Shown piece after piece: positions 16,024 through 24,369 of a stretch of 43,428 nt of DNA. The stretch's first letter is position 1. Each line of letters begins with the position of its first letter. Below the pieces are notes generated by a model. The model was not told the DNA's origin. It did not search any database and saw only the letters and a list, made by a program, of their open reading frames with translations. The DNA lies in the NCBI GenBank assembly GCA_028280855.1, contig JANQLA010000310.1:1-43428 (forward strand), given 5' to 3'. The DNA comes from Melioribacteraceae bacterium (GTDB lineage Bacteria; Bacteroidota; Ignavibacteria; Ignavibacteriales; Melioribacteraceae). Both the position numbers and the translations under genes were made by a program.

Positions 16024-16109
16024 GTGTAACATACGGGCAGTTAAGGCCGGCTTAGTCGGGTAAACTGTATCGCAAGCAAGATGCCCGCCGATTTTATTAA
16101 TTGTTGATT
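16024..16109 (-). repeat. attC-like palindrome between cassette genes
   Basis: On the plus strand TGTAAC is followed by CGGGCA (16034-16039) and, after about 42 bases, TGCCCG (16082-16087) and then GTTGATT. The inner arms pair and the outer boxes resemble attC R boxes, though right-hand spacing is long. The same core recurs at 18375-18460 (CGGGCAG, GATGCCCGCCGATTT), which supports a recombination-site family. It lies between the genes at 16173 and 15109. Confidence 0.5.
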
Positions 16110-16152
16110 TATTTCAGTAAAGTTAAGAACTATACAAAGTTACTATATCAAG

Positions 16153-16169
16153 GCGGTCAGATTGACCGC
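16153..16169 (-). terminator. Short hairpin after the 96-residue cassette gene
   Basis: Perfect 7-base arms GCGGTCA and TGACCGC with a three-base loop lie three bases beyond the stop of the gene at 16173. No T-run follows, so termination is possible but unproven. Confidence 0.35.
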
Positions 16170-16172
16170 TGA

Positions 16173-16463
16173 TTATACGCTTGTTTTGTCACTGTATAAA
16201 TCTCTGTAGTCTGCCCAAAGTTGTTTTACTACTGAACTAATTCCATCGTGAAAGTCTTCGAAAAAACCTGGGTGATTCCATGACTCTGGATCTGCGTATT
16301 TCTCTTGATCTTCTCCACACTGAACAACCCAGAATTTTGGCTCTTCGGGATCAATTATTTCAAATTGGTTATTGTCATATAAAAAAGGTATGTCAGAATC
16401 ATCAATAATTCTAAAGTTATCTGTTTCAATACCAATTACCAAATACGTTTTACCAATAGTCAT
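16173..16463 (-). CDS. Small acidic protein of unknown function (cassette gene)
   Basis: A 96-residue acidic, soluble protein (YLVIGIETDNFRIID, then FEIIDPEEPKFWVVQ, then EDFHDG). It is rich in aromatic and acidic residues, a composition common in small integron-cassette proteins and immunity-like proteins; no family is named. AAGGA lies before the ATG. It is flanked by attC-like sites on both sides (16510-16581 upstream, 16024-16109 downstream), which is the normal layout of a single gene cassette. Confidence 0.6.
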   Translation of the reverse strand: MTIGKTYLVIGIETDNFRIIDDSDIPFLYDNNQFEIIDPEEPKFWVVQCGEDQEKYADPESWNHPGFFEDFHDGISSVVKQLWADYRDLYSDKTSV

Positions 16464-16509
16464 ATGTTTTCCTTAGTACTCTCCTTTTTTTATGTATCGA
16501 ACTTTCATA

Positions 16510-16581
16510 TTATAACGCCGCGCTCTGCGGCAATTTTGGAGCACAGCGGAAAAATTGTCAGACAGCAGCGCCTTGTTATGT
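16510..16581 (-). repeat. attC recombination site
   Basis: Read on the minus strand: ACATAAC, a short spacer, GCGCTGC, an inner stem TTTT-AAAA type (CAATTTT pairs perfectly with AAAATTG), then GCAGAGCGC with extra unpaired bases, GGC, and GTTATAA. The box order (AAC...GCGC...GCGC...GTT), the 72-base length and the unpaired bases in one arm fit the attC sites of integron cassettes. It begins 16 bases after the stop of the 585-residue gene, as in a cassette. Confidence 0.75.
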
Positions 16582-16597
16582 CAACTTGCAACTCTTT

Positions 16598-18355
16598 TCA
16601 TTTTTTAGGTTTTTCAAACATCATTTTACCAATCCACCAAATTGCCTGCCCAATATTGGAAATCAATTGTTGCCCTTGCCTTAAAAACGAATTTTCATTG
16701 TTAACTCCTGCAAGCTCTAAGGCTTCACCGATCTTTGAGCTTGTCGGGTGCGCATCGCCTACTCGCATATCATACGCACCAACAATTGGCCCAAAGACTT
16801 TACGAGCCGTATCATCGCCAACTTTCTGGGATAGGACATCTTGTAAGAGCTTATTTGAGGCAAGTTTATCTTTATCCGAATGTGTTGATAACGTCCGCAA
16901 TTCTCGAACATTAAGTCGATCAGAGAAAACACGCACAATTTCCTTTGCCAGCATCAGCAATGATGCTTGATCCTTACTTTTGAATCTGGATATTTTCTTT
17001 AAGGATTCCATGCGGTCTATATCATGAGAGAAAAGGGAAACATTAAACTCTTGCTTAAATCCGTTCTCAAGCATGTCCATGGCTTCGAAAAGTAACTTCT
17101 CTACAGCATGAGTGGATGCTGGTTGAGCCTTCACTTGAGAATCTAACAATTCACTGGAAACCTTGCCTTCGGGAACTACATTATGGGCCGCCCATATGTG
17201 CTGTTCCCATGAAGGAAGACGGGCAATATCATAAGCATATACGGTGATTAAGTCCGCTGAATTTATTCCAAAGTGAACCGAATACACGGAGGTGGATTGA
17301 ATAGCACCTGTCTCGGCTGTATACCATTTAAGTGAGAAACCCCGAAGACCTAACAGTTCATTTACAACGCTTGAACGAAACCACAGCCATCTTCCAACGT
17401 CTTCATTTTTTAACTCAGCTGACGCCATGCGCGTACTATCTGTTTCGACTATAAATTGAGGTAAGTTTGTATCAGCATCCCCCCTAATGCGCTTGCTTAT
17501 GCCTTGGTGTTCAATCCACTCATCCCGCCAGAACTCGCCTTCCACACGCACGCCATCATAGCCTGCTTTGTTTCCTTCCGAGCTTTCATAGGCAGTATTC
17601 TCGTTGGTTTCAGGCCCCATTACCGGGGCGTCTTCCTCTTCATCTACATCAGTGCGCCAAGCACGAAACATTGCCCAGCTCCCACCAAATACATCATTTA
17701 AATTTCGAATAAGCAGTTCATACCGACCTTCATCTCGTTCTTCTTGATGGTCTTCCAAGCCAGCGTATTCACTTTTTTCTAATGATGGTACGTTCTCAAC
17801 TCTTTGTCGGTAGTACGATAGCTTTAGTGATAAATTTCTAGCCGCTAAATAGTCGAGAAGAAACCCCCTCTTAATTTCGATCAGCTGTTGCTCACCTTTT
17901 TCATCGAGGACCTCCCGAGCTACTACTACAAAATTTTCTTCCGGTCTTAACCAGTTATTTCCCTCTTTTACAAGTCGAAGTGCTACAACCAAGTCTGGGT
18001 TTAATACCCATAATCTTCCACCAACTACTGGTTGAGGGTGTTCAAATACAAGGTGAATTCCGATTGGTTCTTTGTCATTCCATTGGTACTGTTCAATTGA
18101 AGAATAATAACCATCTTCGTAAGCATAAGGTAGAACGGTACAACCGATTCCAATATCGCTCCAACTAGCTTTCTCTGCAATTTCTTTATGCTCTGGTGGA
18201 AAGGCCACAGATCCGCATCCAAAGTACTCGCTAACGTATCCTATATGCTGAGAATTTCCTTGCTCATCATTAACTGATGCTCTCAAAGGCACCCATGTAG
18301 ACTTAGAAAAAGTTCGGCGCGTTTCCTTCTTTTGAAGAATCCAATCTTGCTTCAT
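16598..18355 (-). CDS. Large protein of unknown function with C-terminal Rx4H motif (cassette gene)
   Basis: A 585-residue soluble protein; no signal peptide or membrane segment. The N-terminal two-thirds is a strand-rich, tryptophan-rich region with no recognised domain (motifs such as VLNPDLVVALRL and GRWLWFRSSVV). An acidic linker lies around residues 235-265. The C-terminal third is helical and contains YDMRVGDAHPTSS, in which Arg531 and His536 form an Rx4H motif like that of HEPN ribonucleases. AGGAA lies before the ATG. At over 1.7 kb it is long for a cassette gene, and it is followed at once by an attC site. A sensor (N-terminal) plus HEPN effector is a hypothesis only. Confidence 0.65.
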   Translation of the reverse strand: MKQDWILQKKETRRTFSKSTWVPLRASVNDEQGNSQHIGYVSEYFGCGSVAFPPEHKEIAEKASWSDIGIGCTVLPYAYEDGYYSSIEQYQWNDKEPIGIHLVFEHPQPVVGGRLWVLNPDLVVALRLVKEGNNWLRPEENFVVVAREVLDEKGEQQLIEIKRGFLLDYLAARNLSLKLSYYRQRVENVPSLEKSEYAGLEDHQEERDEGRYELLIRNLNDVFGGSWAMFRAWRTDVDEEEDAPVMGPETNENTAYESSEGNKAGYDGVRVEGEFWRDEWIEHQGISKRIRGDADTNLPQFIVETDSTRMASAELKNEDVGRWLWFRSSVVNELLGLRGFSLKWYTAETGAIQSTSVYSVHFGINSADLITVYAYDIARLPSWEQHIWAAHNVVPEGKVSSELLDSQVKAQPASTHAVEKLLFEAMDMLENGFKQEFNVSLFSHDIDRMESLKKISRFKSKDQASLLMLAKEIVRVFSDRLNVRELRTLSTHSDKDKLASNKLLQDVLSQKVGDDTARKVFGPIVGAYDMRVGDAHPTSSKIGEALELAGVNNENSFLRQGQQLISNIGQAIWWIGKMMFEKPKK

Positions 18356-18374
18356 TTATCGTCATTTCCTTTGG

Positions 18375-18460
18375 GCATAACGAACGGGCAGCTAATTTCA
18401 AAAAAAGCCGGGCAATGATTATTTTGCACGAAGGATGCCCGCCGATTTATTAAAAAATCT
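18375..18460 (-). repeat. attC-like palindrome upstream of the large cassette gene
   Basis: On the plus strand GCATAAC is followed by CGGGCA (18385-18390) and later GATGCCCGCCGATTTATTAA. The core is shared with 16024-16109. The outer right box is degraded (TTAAG instead of a GTT box). It marks the upstream edge of the cassette set. Confidence 0.45.
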
Positions 18461-18575
18461 TAAGTCAATTCATCATTTTGTACAAAATTAGAGACGACTA
18501 AGTTTAATAGCAAACTACGATGGAATGATTTCAATAATTTTTCTAGCGTTCAATTAAGGACTGTTGTTTTTTTCG

Positions 18576-18672
18576 CTGTCGAGGATCATTTTTAACTGAC
18601 TCTTTCAGTCCTCGATATACAAATACAAAAATCAGTTACACCGTCAAAGAGTGGTCTTTGACGGCTAGTGAA
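18576..18672. repeat. Dispersed repeat, right copy (uninterrupted)
   Basis: Matches 14848-14926 plus 15046-15067 and represents the empty site for the 119-base insertion. It also contains arms TCGAGGA and TCCTCGA (18579-18615 region). It lies between the permease stop and the cassette genes. Confidence 0.8.
18641..18664 (-). terminator. Strong hairpin downstream of the permease
   Basis: Perfect 10-base arms CCGTCAAAGA and TCTTTGACGG with loop GTGG, about 60 bases beyond the permease stop on the minus strand; a T-run (GATTTTTGTA) follows about ten bases later. It is a likely terminator and is the unoccupied form of the hairpin hit by the insertion at 14927. Confidence 0.6.
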
Positions 18673-18722
18673 AGGGGTACTTGACGACTCGATAATCTTT
18701 CCTTCGTTTAAGCATTTGGAGT

Positions 18723-21140
18723 CTATTCATAACGTAAAGAATCCGCCGGGTTTGAGAGCGACGCTCTAACAACCTGCGACATCACCGTTGCAACGGAAAC
18801 AAATAATGAAATAACACCCGCAATGACAAATATTCCAAAGCCGATATCTATACGATAAGCAAAACTGCTAAGCCAGTCATTCATTGCGAAGTACGCAAGA
18901 GGCCATGCGATTAAGTTTGCAAGTATTACCCATTTGGTAAACTCTTTTACAAGTAAAAATAGTATGCTGGGAACGGTTGCGCCCATAACCTTACGGATGC
19001 CAATTTCTTTTGTTCGCTGCTCCGTAACAAAAGCGGCAAGTCCCAATAAACCGAGGCATGCAATTGAAACAGCCAGTACCGAAAATGTTGTGAACAAGTT
19101 CGAAGTTCTTTGCTCTGCTGCATAGAGCCTTGCGAATTGATCGTCCATAAAAGTGTACTCGAAATCCTGGTCGAAAGCAAAGTCTTTCCAGGTAGCTTCA
19201 ATATATTGCATCGTGGATTTTATGTCGTTTGGAGCTATTCGAACTGCCGTGTATCTTCCGTTGCCTCTCATAGGCATTACCATTATCGGTCTTACCTCCG
19301 AATGCAGCGACTCGAAATGAAAATCTTTCATAACACCGATTATAGGAAAAAATCGTGTGTCCTCGGGTCTTCGCCCGCGATCAATAATACGTTTGCCTAT
19401 AGGGTCTTCAAGTCCCAACGCTTTCACGGCTTTTTCATTAACAACAACGCCCTGTGAATCCGACGGAAATTCCTCTGAAAAAAATCTTCCTTCGAGCATT
19501 TCAATTCCGTAAGTCTCCGCGAGGTCGTAATCCGCAAACCACATCCAGAAAAGATGATTCTCATTACCTCCCCCGCCTTCGAACTGGTAAACATTATTTC
19601 CGAATGCTTTGCCCGGAACGGTGTGATGATTTGTAACGCTAATTACATTGTGATTATCAGACAACCTGTTTTTGAACGCCGGAATCCTGTTGCCGATATC
19701 GTCGGTTTTTTCAACAATAACCAGCTGCTCTTTGCTATAGCCAAGGTCTTTGTTTTGAATATATTCGAGCTGGTAATAAACAACGAAGGTACCCACGAAA
19801 AGAATTACTGAAATACAAAACTGGAACACAACCAGGCCGCTTCTCAGCCAGCTTCCTTTTCCCCATTTTTTACCGCCCCCGCTTAGAACATTAACAGGTT
19901 GGAATGATGTTAATACAAACGCAGGGTATAAACCTGAAACAATCCCAACAATAACTGAAAAAAGAATTATAGCCGGGAGCGATACAAAATTATCAAACAA
20001 ATTAAAATCAAGCTGTTTGGCGGCAATGTTATTAAATACCGGGAGCATCAATTTTATAACTATTATTGAAATTACAACCGCAATCATTGTAAGTAATATG
20101 GATTCCGTAAGGAACTGGGAAATAAGTTTTCCTTTATTTGAGCCGAGAGTTTTACGAATACCAACTTCGCGAGCACGTGTAGTCGACTTAGCCGTAGAAA
20201 GGTTCATAAAATTAATACAGGCGATTAAAAGAATTGCTACGGCTACGACTGAGAATATGTATACGTAAGAAGCTTTGCTATTGGGTTCAAGTTCGTACTC
20301 AAGATTGGAATGAAGATGTATATCCGTAAGCTTTTGCACATTGAACGCATAGGCGGCGCCCTGTTCTTTCAGCTTTTCAAAACTTGTCCCGGTAAACTGT
20401 TCAATTTGCGGGGCGGCGTATTTCAATACCAAATCGCCAACCTTTCGCTCGAATTCCGCTTCATCAGTTCCTTCTTTTAGTACGGCATATGTGTGGAAAT
20501 TATTACTTACCCACCGATTGTTCCTGCTGTCGCCATACCTCGCCAGGTTTTCCAAAAAGTCGGGACGGAAGTGAGAATTTCGCGGGAAGTCCTCAATTAC
20601 TGCTGTTACAATCAGGTCAAGGCGCCTGTCGGAGTTTATTACTTTACCTACTGCAGGTTCATCGCCGAAATATTTTTTGCGCATTGATTCGGTTAGCACT
20701 ATTGCATCGGGTTGGAAGAGTGCAGTTTCCGCTGAGCCTTCAAGAAATTTTGCAGTGAATACATCAAAAAATGTTGAGTCAACCCAGAAAACTTTTTCTT
20801 CGCTGAAAGCTTTATCGCCGTATCTAAAAACAGGGAACCCGTAGTTTCTGATGCGAGTGGCGGATTCAACTTCGGGGAACTCGCGCATCAGCGTTCCAGC
20901 CATTGGAGCGCAGGAAACAGCCATGTTGAATTCGTTGTTTGCCAGTCTGCCTGATGTGTGAACCCTGTAAATCCTGTCGTACTTCTCGTGGAATTTGTCG
21001 TAGCTTAATTCATCCGACACAAACAAGAGAATAAGAACACATGCGGCTATTCCTATTGCTAAACCGGTAATGTTAATAAAAGAAAAGCTTTTATATTTAA
21101 TAAGATTTCGTAAAGCGATTTTTAAATAATTTTTAAACAT
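18723..21140 (-). CDS. MacB/FtsX-type ABC transporter permease
   Basis: An 805-residue inner-membrane protein with the start typical of this family (MFKNYLKIALRNLIKYKSF), an N-terminal membrane helix, a periplasmic MacB-type core domain (about residues 50-280), an FtsX helix bundle (about 290-440), a second periplasmic domain and a second FtsX bundle ending NPADSLRYE. Members form mechanotransmission machines that move lipoproteins, peptides or drugs out with a separate ATPase. No ATPase gene is adjacent, which is common for these orphan long permeases in Bacteroidota relatives. GGAG precedes the ATG. A 17-codon tail of a second copy remains at 14811-14864. Confidence 0.9.
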   Translation of the reverse strand: MFKNYLKIALRNLIKYKSFSFINITGLAIGIAACVLILLFVSDELSYDKFHEKYDRIYRVHTSGRLANNEFNMAVSCAPMAGTLMREFPEVESATRIRNYGFPVFRYGDKAFSEEKVFWVDSTFFDVFTAKFLEGSAETALFQPDAIVLTESMRKKYFGDEPAVGKVINSDRRLDLIVTAVIEDFPRNSHFRPDFLENLARYGDSRNNRWVSNNFHTYAVLKEGTDEAEFERKVGDLVLKYAAPQIEQFTGTSFEKLKEQGAAYAFNVQKLTDIHLHSNLEYELEPNSKASYVYIFSVVAVAILLIACINFMNLSTAKSTTRAREVGIRKTLGSNKGKLISQFLTESILLTMIAVVISIIVIKLMLPVFNNIAAKQLDFNLFDNFVSLPAIILFSVIVGIVSGLYPAFVLTSFQPVNVLSGGGKKWGKGSWLRSGLVVFQFCISVILFVGTFVVYYQLEYIQNKDLGYSKEQLVIVEKTDDIGNRIPAFKNRLSDNHNVISVTNHHTVPGKAFGNNVYQFEGGGGNENHLFWMWFADYDLAETYGIEMLEGRFFSEEFPSDSQGVVVNEKAVKALGLEDPIGKRIIDRGRRPEDTRFFPIIGVMKDFHFESLHSEVRPIMVMPMRGNGRYTAVRIAPNDIKSTMQYIEATWKDFAFDQDFEYTFMDDQFARLYAAEQRTSNLFTTFSVLAVSIACLGLLGLAAFVTEQRTKEIGIRKVMGATVPSILFLLVKEFTKWVILANLIAWPLAYFAMNDWLSSFAYRIDIGFGIFVIAGVISLFVSVATVMSQVVRASLSNPADSLRYE

Positions 21141-21544
21141 ACCTACTCCGCGCGCATGTTATTAAATTTAAGGATGTATTTTAGTAGACCGGCCCGCCTG
21201 GAGAATGGTTACAAACAAGATAAAAGAAGATAAAGTATAATTCATAAGCAAGCCCGTTGGAATTGATCTCAGGTTTAGACTGGTGAGATTGTGAAAAGTT
21301 GTATTAAAGCGAACTATTCTTTTTTTTACTAACAATGATTGTTATTATTCAGGTATATTGAAAACCACAATTTAACACGAGACGAAAACAAATTTTGTAG
21401 TTTACTGGCAGAAGCAAACTCAGGAAATGTTATGGACTTTAAGAATTGTAAACTTTTCCTGCGTTGTATATATTGCTGATAAGAATAACAGCTATCCATA
21501 AGCAATCCATATGTCAAATCAATTAAACCAAATACCAAAGAACA
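21141..21544. other. Divergent intergenic region
   Basis: Separates the permease from the SAP-like gene and should contain both promoters. A perfect palindrome AACAAT-G-ATTGTT lies at 21331-21343. A 69-codon minus-strand frame at 21329-21538 has no ribosome site and no protein-like features and is not called. Confidence 0.4.
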
Positions 21545-22156
21545 ATGGCTAAGAAAGTTAAGTTAACGAAAAGCATAACCGAAACAGAGTTTGACACCGG
21601 CTATTGGTATGCTCACGAATTAAAGACTTTTGTCAAAGAACTCGGAATTACCAACTCTTCCAGGCTGCGTAAAGATGAACTTGAAAAACTAATTAAGCAA
21701 TACATTCGAACAGGCGAAGTGCCTAACCCGGAAAGGAAATACGATAAGCGGAATGGAGTGAAAGATTATGAATTAGGGCTAACGCTTTCTATGACAATTA
21801 ATAATTATACCAGCAACAAACCGACTAAGCAGTTTATCGAAAAAGAAGCCCTTAAAATTAGCCCTAACTTAAAAACAAAAATGGGAGCAAGATACAGGCT
21901 CAACCGTTGGAGAGAAGAGCAAATCAATGCAGGTAAGAAAATAACTTACGGTGATTTGGTAAAACAATATATTAGGTTGAACGAGTCCGAAGAACCATTT
22001 GAAAAAATTCCCCACGGACGCTATATAAATTTTCTTTCAGACTATTTTGCAGGTGAAAAAGGGGCTACAAGGGAACAGGCAATAAAAGCCTGGGAGCGGC
22101 TGAAGGAACTTGACATACCAAAAAATTATGAATCCTGGAAAAAACATTGTAAATAG
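21545..22156 (+). CDS. SAP-like domain protein
   Basis: A 203-residue basic cytoplasmic protein. Residues about 18-60 (TGYWYAHELKTFVKELGI, then LRKDELEKLIKQYIRTG) have the two-helix pattern of a SAP module, a small DNA-binding unit, found in a family of bacterial proteins where it is followed by a conserved C-terminal region. Here that part includes MGARYRLNRWREEQ and GKKITYGDLVKQYIRL. DNA or RNA binding is likely from charge and the SAP match; the cellular role is unknown. There is no Shine-Dalgarno site. It is a single gene, unlinked to its neighbours. Confidence 0.7.
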   Translation: MAKKVKLTKSITETEFDTGYWYAHELKTFVKELGITNSSRLRKDELEKLIKQYIRTGEVPNPERKYDKRNGVKDYELGLTLSMTINNYTSNKPTKQFIEKEALKISPNLKTKMGARYRLNRWREEQINAGKKITYGDLVKQYIRLNESEEPFEKIPHGRYINFLSDYFAGEKGATREQAIKAWERLKELDIPKNYESWKKHCK

Positions 22157-22232
22157 TAATAAGAGCTCGCGGGTGCAAAAATGATGGGGGTTGTTCGGTA
22201 CATGTTTTATCTCTTCCTTTTCACTACACTTT

Positions 22233-22309
22233 AAATTGGTATTTACAAAATAACGGCAAATTGGCTCTTGAAAAAGTTATAAACTATAGTTTATTATTAA
22301 TACCAATTT
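22233..22309. repeat. Nested inverted repeats upstream of the cupin gene
   Basis: Perfect 11-base arms AAATTGGTATT (22233-22243) and AATACCAATTT (22299-22309) enclose a 55-base loop that itself holds a perfect 16-base palindrome, ATAAACTATAGTTTAT (22279-22294). It could be a small insertion relic, a terminator for the SAP-like gene or a regulatory site for the cupin gene. Confidence 0.6.
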
Positions 22310-22422
22310 TAGAGCAGCTTTTTTACTGACTACCACATGTTTTACCAGGCGCTAAATAAGTATTAAATTATGATCTATGATATACTAAAAAAACTTTAAC
22401 AAAAACTTATCAGGAGGTAAAC

Positions 22423-22761
22423 ATGAAGCCGCAGGAATATCCTGATTTTATTAAATCTCTTCCGCAGGCAGACTTACCGGTACAGGGTGCCGCCGGGTGG
22501 CTACTGAACGGAAACAATGGTCAGGTTCTGTTTCTTCAAACAGATGAAACTACCTTAGTTCCCGATCATTCGCACGGCGATCAATGGGGAATTGTTATCG
22601 AAGGTGAAATGGAACTTACTATCGGAGGAAAAACCGATACCTACCACCAGGGAGATTCATACTTTATTCCCGCAGGTACTGTTCACAAAGCTACTCTTTA
22701 CAAAGGCTTCAGGGCTTTGGACTTTTTCGCGGATAAGGAACGTTACAAAACAAAGTTTTAG
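22423..22761 (+). CDS. Cupin domain protein
   Basis: A 112-residue single-domain cupin. The metal-binding motifs are visible: HSHGDQWGIVIEGEMEL (residues about 49-65, with two His and a Glu) and DSYFIPAGTVHKATL (the second motif with His). Small cupins of this type bind a metal and act as sugar isomerases, dioxygenases or ligand sensors, and no choice can be made. An ideal AGGAGGT lies before the ATG, so expression may be high. The nested inverted repeats about 110 bases upstream could be its control region. Confidence 0.88.
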   Translation: MKPQEYPDFIKSLPQADLPVQGAAGWLLNGNNGQVLFLQTDETTLVPDHSHGDQWGIVIEGEMELTIGGKTDTYHQGDSYFIPAGTVHKATLYKGFRALDFFADKERYKTKF

Positions 22762-22887
22762 AGCCATGTTCAAAGCTGCCGGTTTTGAGCTATAAGACGC
22801 TCCGATAGAGAGTTAGGTAATCTCTTTACCAAATGGTAAAGTGGCGGTGCATGAGGAATCAACGATCTTCAAGGAGTTTAAAAAGGA

Positions 22888-23418
22888 ATGAAGACTTACG
22901 CAGAATTAAAAGCCTTTGTTGATAACCGGGGTTTTCATAAACAAAGGAAAAACAGCCTGGAGCATTTGAATTTTGATTCTTTAGATAAGCCCATTGTAAA
23001 TATCATTAAGCGTTTTTGGGAACTGGATTTTTGTTTCACGCTTCAAAGCTGTTACGGACATTTCGTTCACGAATTACAAACCGATGGAAGAAACACCGAG
23101 CGGTTACCGGTGTCGGTCCCTAAACTAAAAGTTGAATACAGGTTGGCATACATAGCTTTCTGCATAGCAAATAATCAACATGGAAAAACTCTCTTGAACG
23201 AGTTGAAAGGAATTCAACTAATGGATAAAGATTATATACAGGTCGGTTGTGCAGGCTGGTTTTGGCGGAAGCAGGTAAATTCCTTTGTGATACAGGTTGA
23301 GCCGGAACGATTTAAATACGAGGATAAAATTAATATTGAATACCCTGAAGCATTGCACATAGAAAAAGTTCGGGATGATGTTTTCTTACAGCTTGATACA
23401 TTTCTTGCAAACCGATAA
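22888..23418 (+). CDS. Conserved-looking protein of unknown function
   Basis: A 176-residue soluble protein with no signal peptide. A central segment WELDFCFTLQSCYGHF followed by a His faintly recalls the SCSGR motif of TYW3-type tRNA-modifying methyltransferases, but the rest does not support that clearly. Later features are QVGCAGWFWRKQ and VIQVEPERFKYEDK. GGAGT and AAGGA sequences lie before the ATG. It is in the same direction as the cupin and the metallophosphoesterase but separated by 80-130 bases. The function is unassigned. Confidence 0.6.
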   Translation: MKTYAELKAFVDNRGFHKQRKNSLEHLNFDSLDKPIVNIIKRFWELDFCFTLQSCYGHFVHELQTDGRNTERLPVSVPKLKVEYRLAYIAFCIANNQHGKTLLNELKGIQLMDKDYIQVGCAGWFWRKQVNSFVIQVEPERFKYEDKINIEYPEALHIEKVRDDVFLQLDTFLANR

Positions 23419-23500
23419 CGCGGGGAATTTATAATACGAATAGAGTTTCTAAAGGAGTGGGGAACCATTAATAAAACAACAGGAAAAAGGTAAACAAACT

Positions 23501-24238
23501 ATGTTCAATGAAACGTTTGCAGTTGTATCGGACATTCACGGAAACAGTTGGGCGCTTGAAGCAGTGCTCGAAGATATTGAAAGAAGAAATATCAAAAGTA
23601 TATTTAATCTCGGTGATTTATTTTACGGGCCTCTCGACCCTGCAGCAACATCGGAAGTTTTAGCAAAGATGGATATCGTAACTGTTTGCGGCAATGAAGA
23701 CAGGATAATCTTTGAAGATTCTCCGGCATCACCAACGCTAAATTATGCCAGGCAGCAGCTATCGCAAACCGATATTGATCGATTAAAATCTCTCTCCATA
23801 GCGAAAAGCATCAATGACGAAATCCTGCTGTTCCACGGAACACCCGGTAGCGATACTGAATATCTAATTCATAATGTTAGGGGCGGTAGTATACATTTGC
23901 GGGAAAGCAATGAAATTGAGAAGCTCCTTGGGGCTCGCCCGGAAAAGTTGTTCCTTTGCAGCCATGATCACTTACCGAATATTATTAAGCTAAACGATAA
24001 ATTAATTGTAAATCCCGGAAGTGTCGGGCTGCCGGCTTATTCGGATAACTCCCCCGGTAAGCATTATGTTGAAAACGGCAGCCCTCACGCTAAATACTGC
24101 GTTGTTTCAAGATCTTCTTCAGGTTGGAGGGTAGAACAAATAAGTATTCCTTACGATTTTACATCGGCTGCCGATACCGCCAAACAAAACGGACGCGAAG
24201 ACTGGGCACATTGGATTAAAACCGGCAGGGCTAAGTAA
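23501..24238 (+). CDS. Calcineurin-like metallophosphoesterase
   Basis: A 245-residue cytoplasmic phosphoesterase of the YfcE/MJ0936-like group. The metal-binding motifs appear in order: VVSDIHGN (residues 7-14), NLGDLFYGP (about 36-44), CGNEDR (GNxD/E form), LFHGTPGS, and CSHDHLP with NPGSVGLP near the C-terminus, where the His pair and the NPGS loop match the usual GHTHxP...NPGSVG end. Members act on cyclic nucleotides or phosphodiester test substrates; the biological substrate is unknown. The fourth motif has SHDH in place of GHTH, a small variation. Confidence 0.9.
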   Translation: MFNETFAVVSDIHGNSWALEAVLEDIERRNIKSIFNLGDLFYGPLDPAATSEVLAKMDIVTVCGNEDRIIFEDSPASPTLNYARQQLSQTDIDRLKSLSIAKSINDEILLFHGTPGSDTEYLIHNVRGGSIHLRESNEIEKLLGARPEKLFLCSHDHLPNIIKLNDKLIVNPGSVGLPAYSDNSPGKHYVENGSPHAKYCVVSRSSSGWRVEQISIPYDFTSAADTAKQNGREDWAHWIKTGRAK

Positions 24239-24369
24239 AAGCTAAGCCTTGCATTTATGTCGAAGTTGGCAGTGTATTCAAATTTTTCTTAACTCAAATA
24301 TTGTTTGAGACAGTGGTACCCTTCAAAACACCTTTTTTCGAATGAAAGACTCAGTCTGAAATTGAATCA

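Noticed and set aside
16464..16970. A 168-codon plus-strand frame across the attC site and the end of the 585-residue gene
   Set aside because: It is antisense to a better-supported gene and to the attC palindrome, with no ribosome site; the product is Ser/Cys-rich without a fold pattern.
21329..21538. A 69-codon minus-strand frame before the SAP-like gene
   Set aside because: It covers the divergent promoter region, lacks a ribosome site and its product does not look like a protein family.
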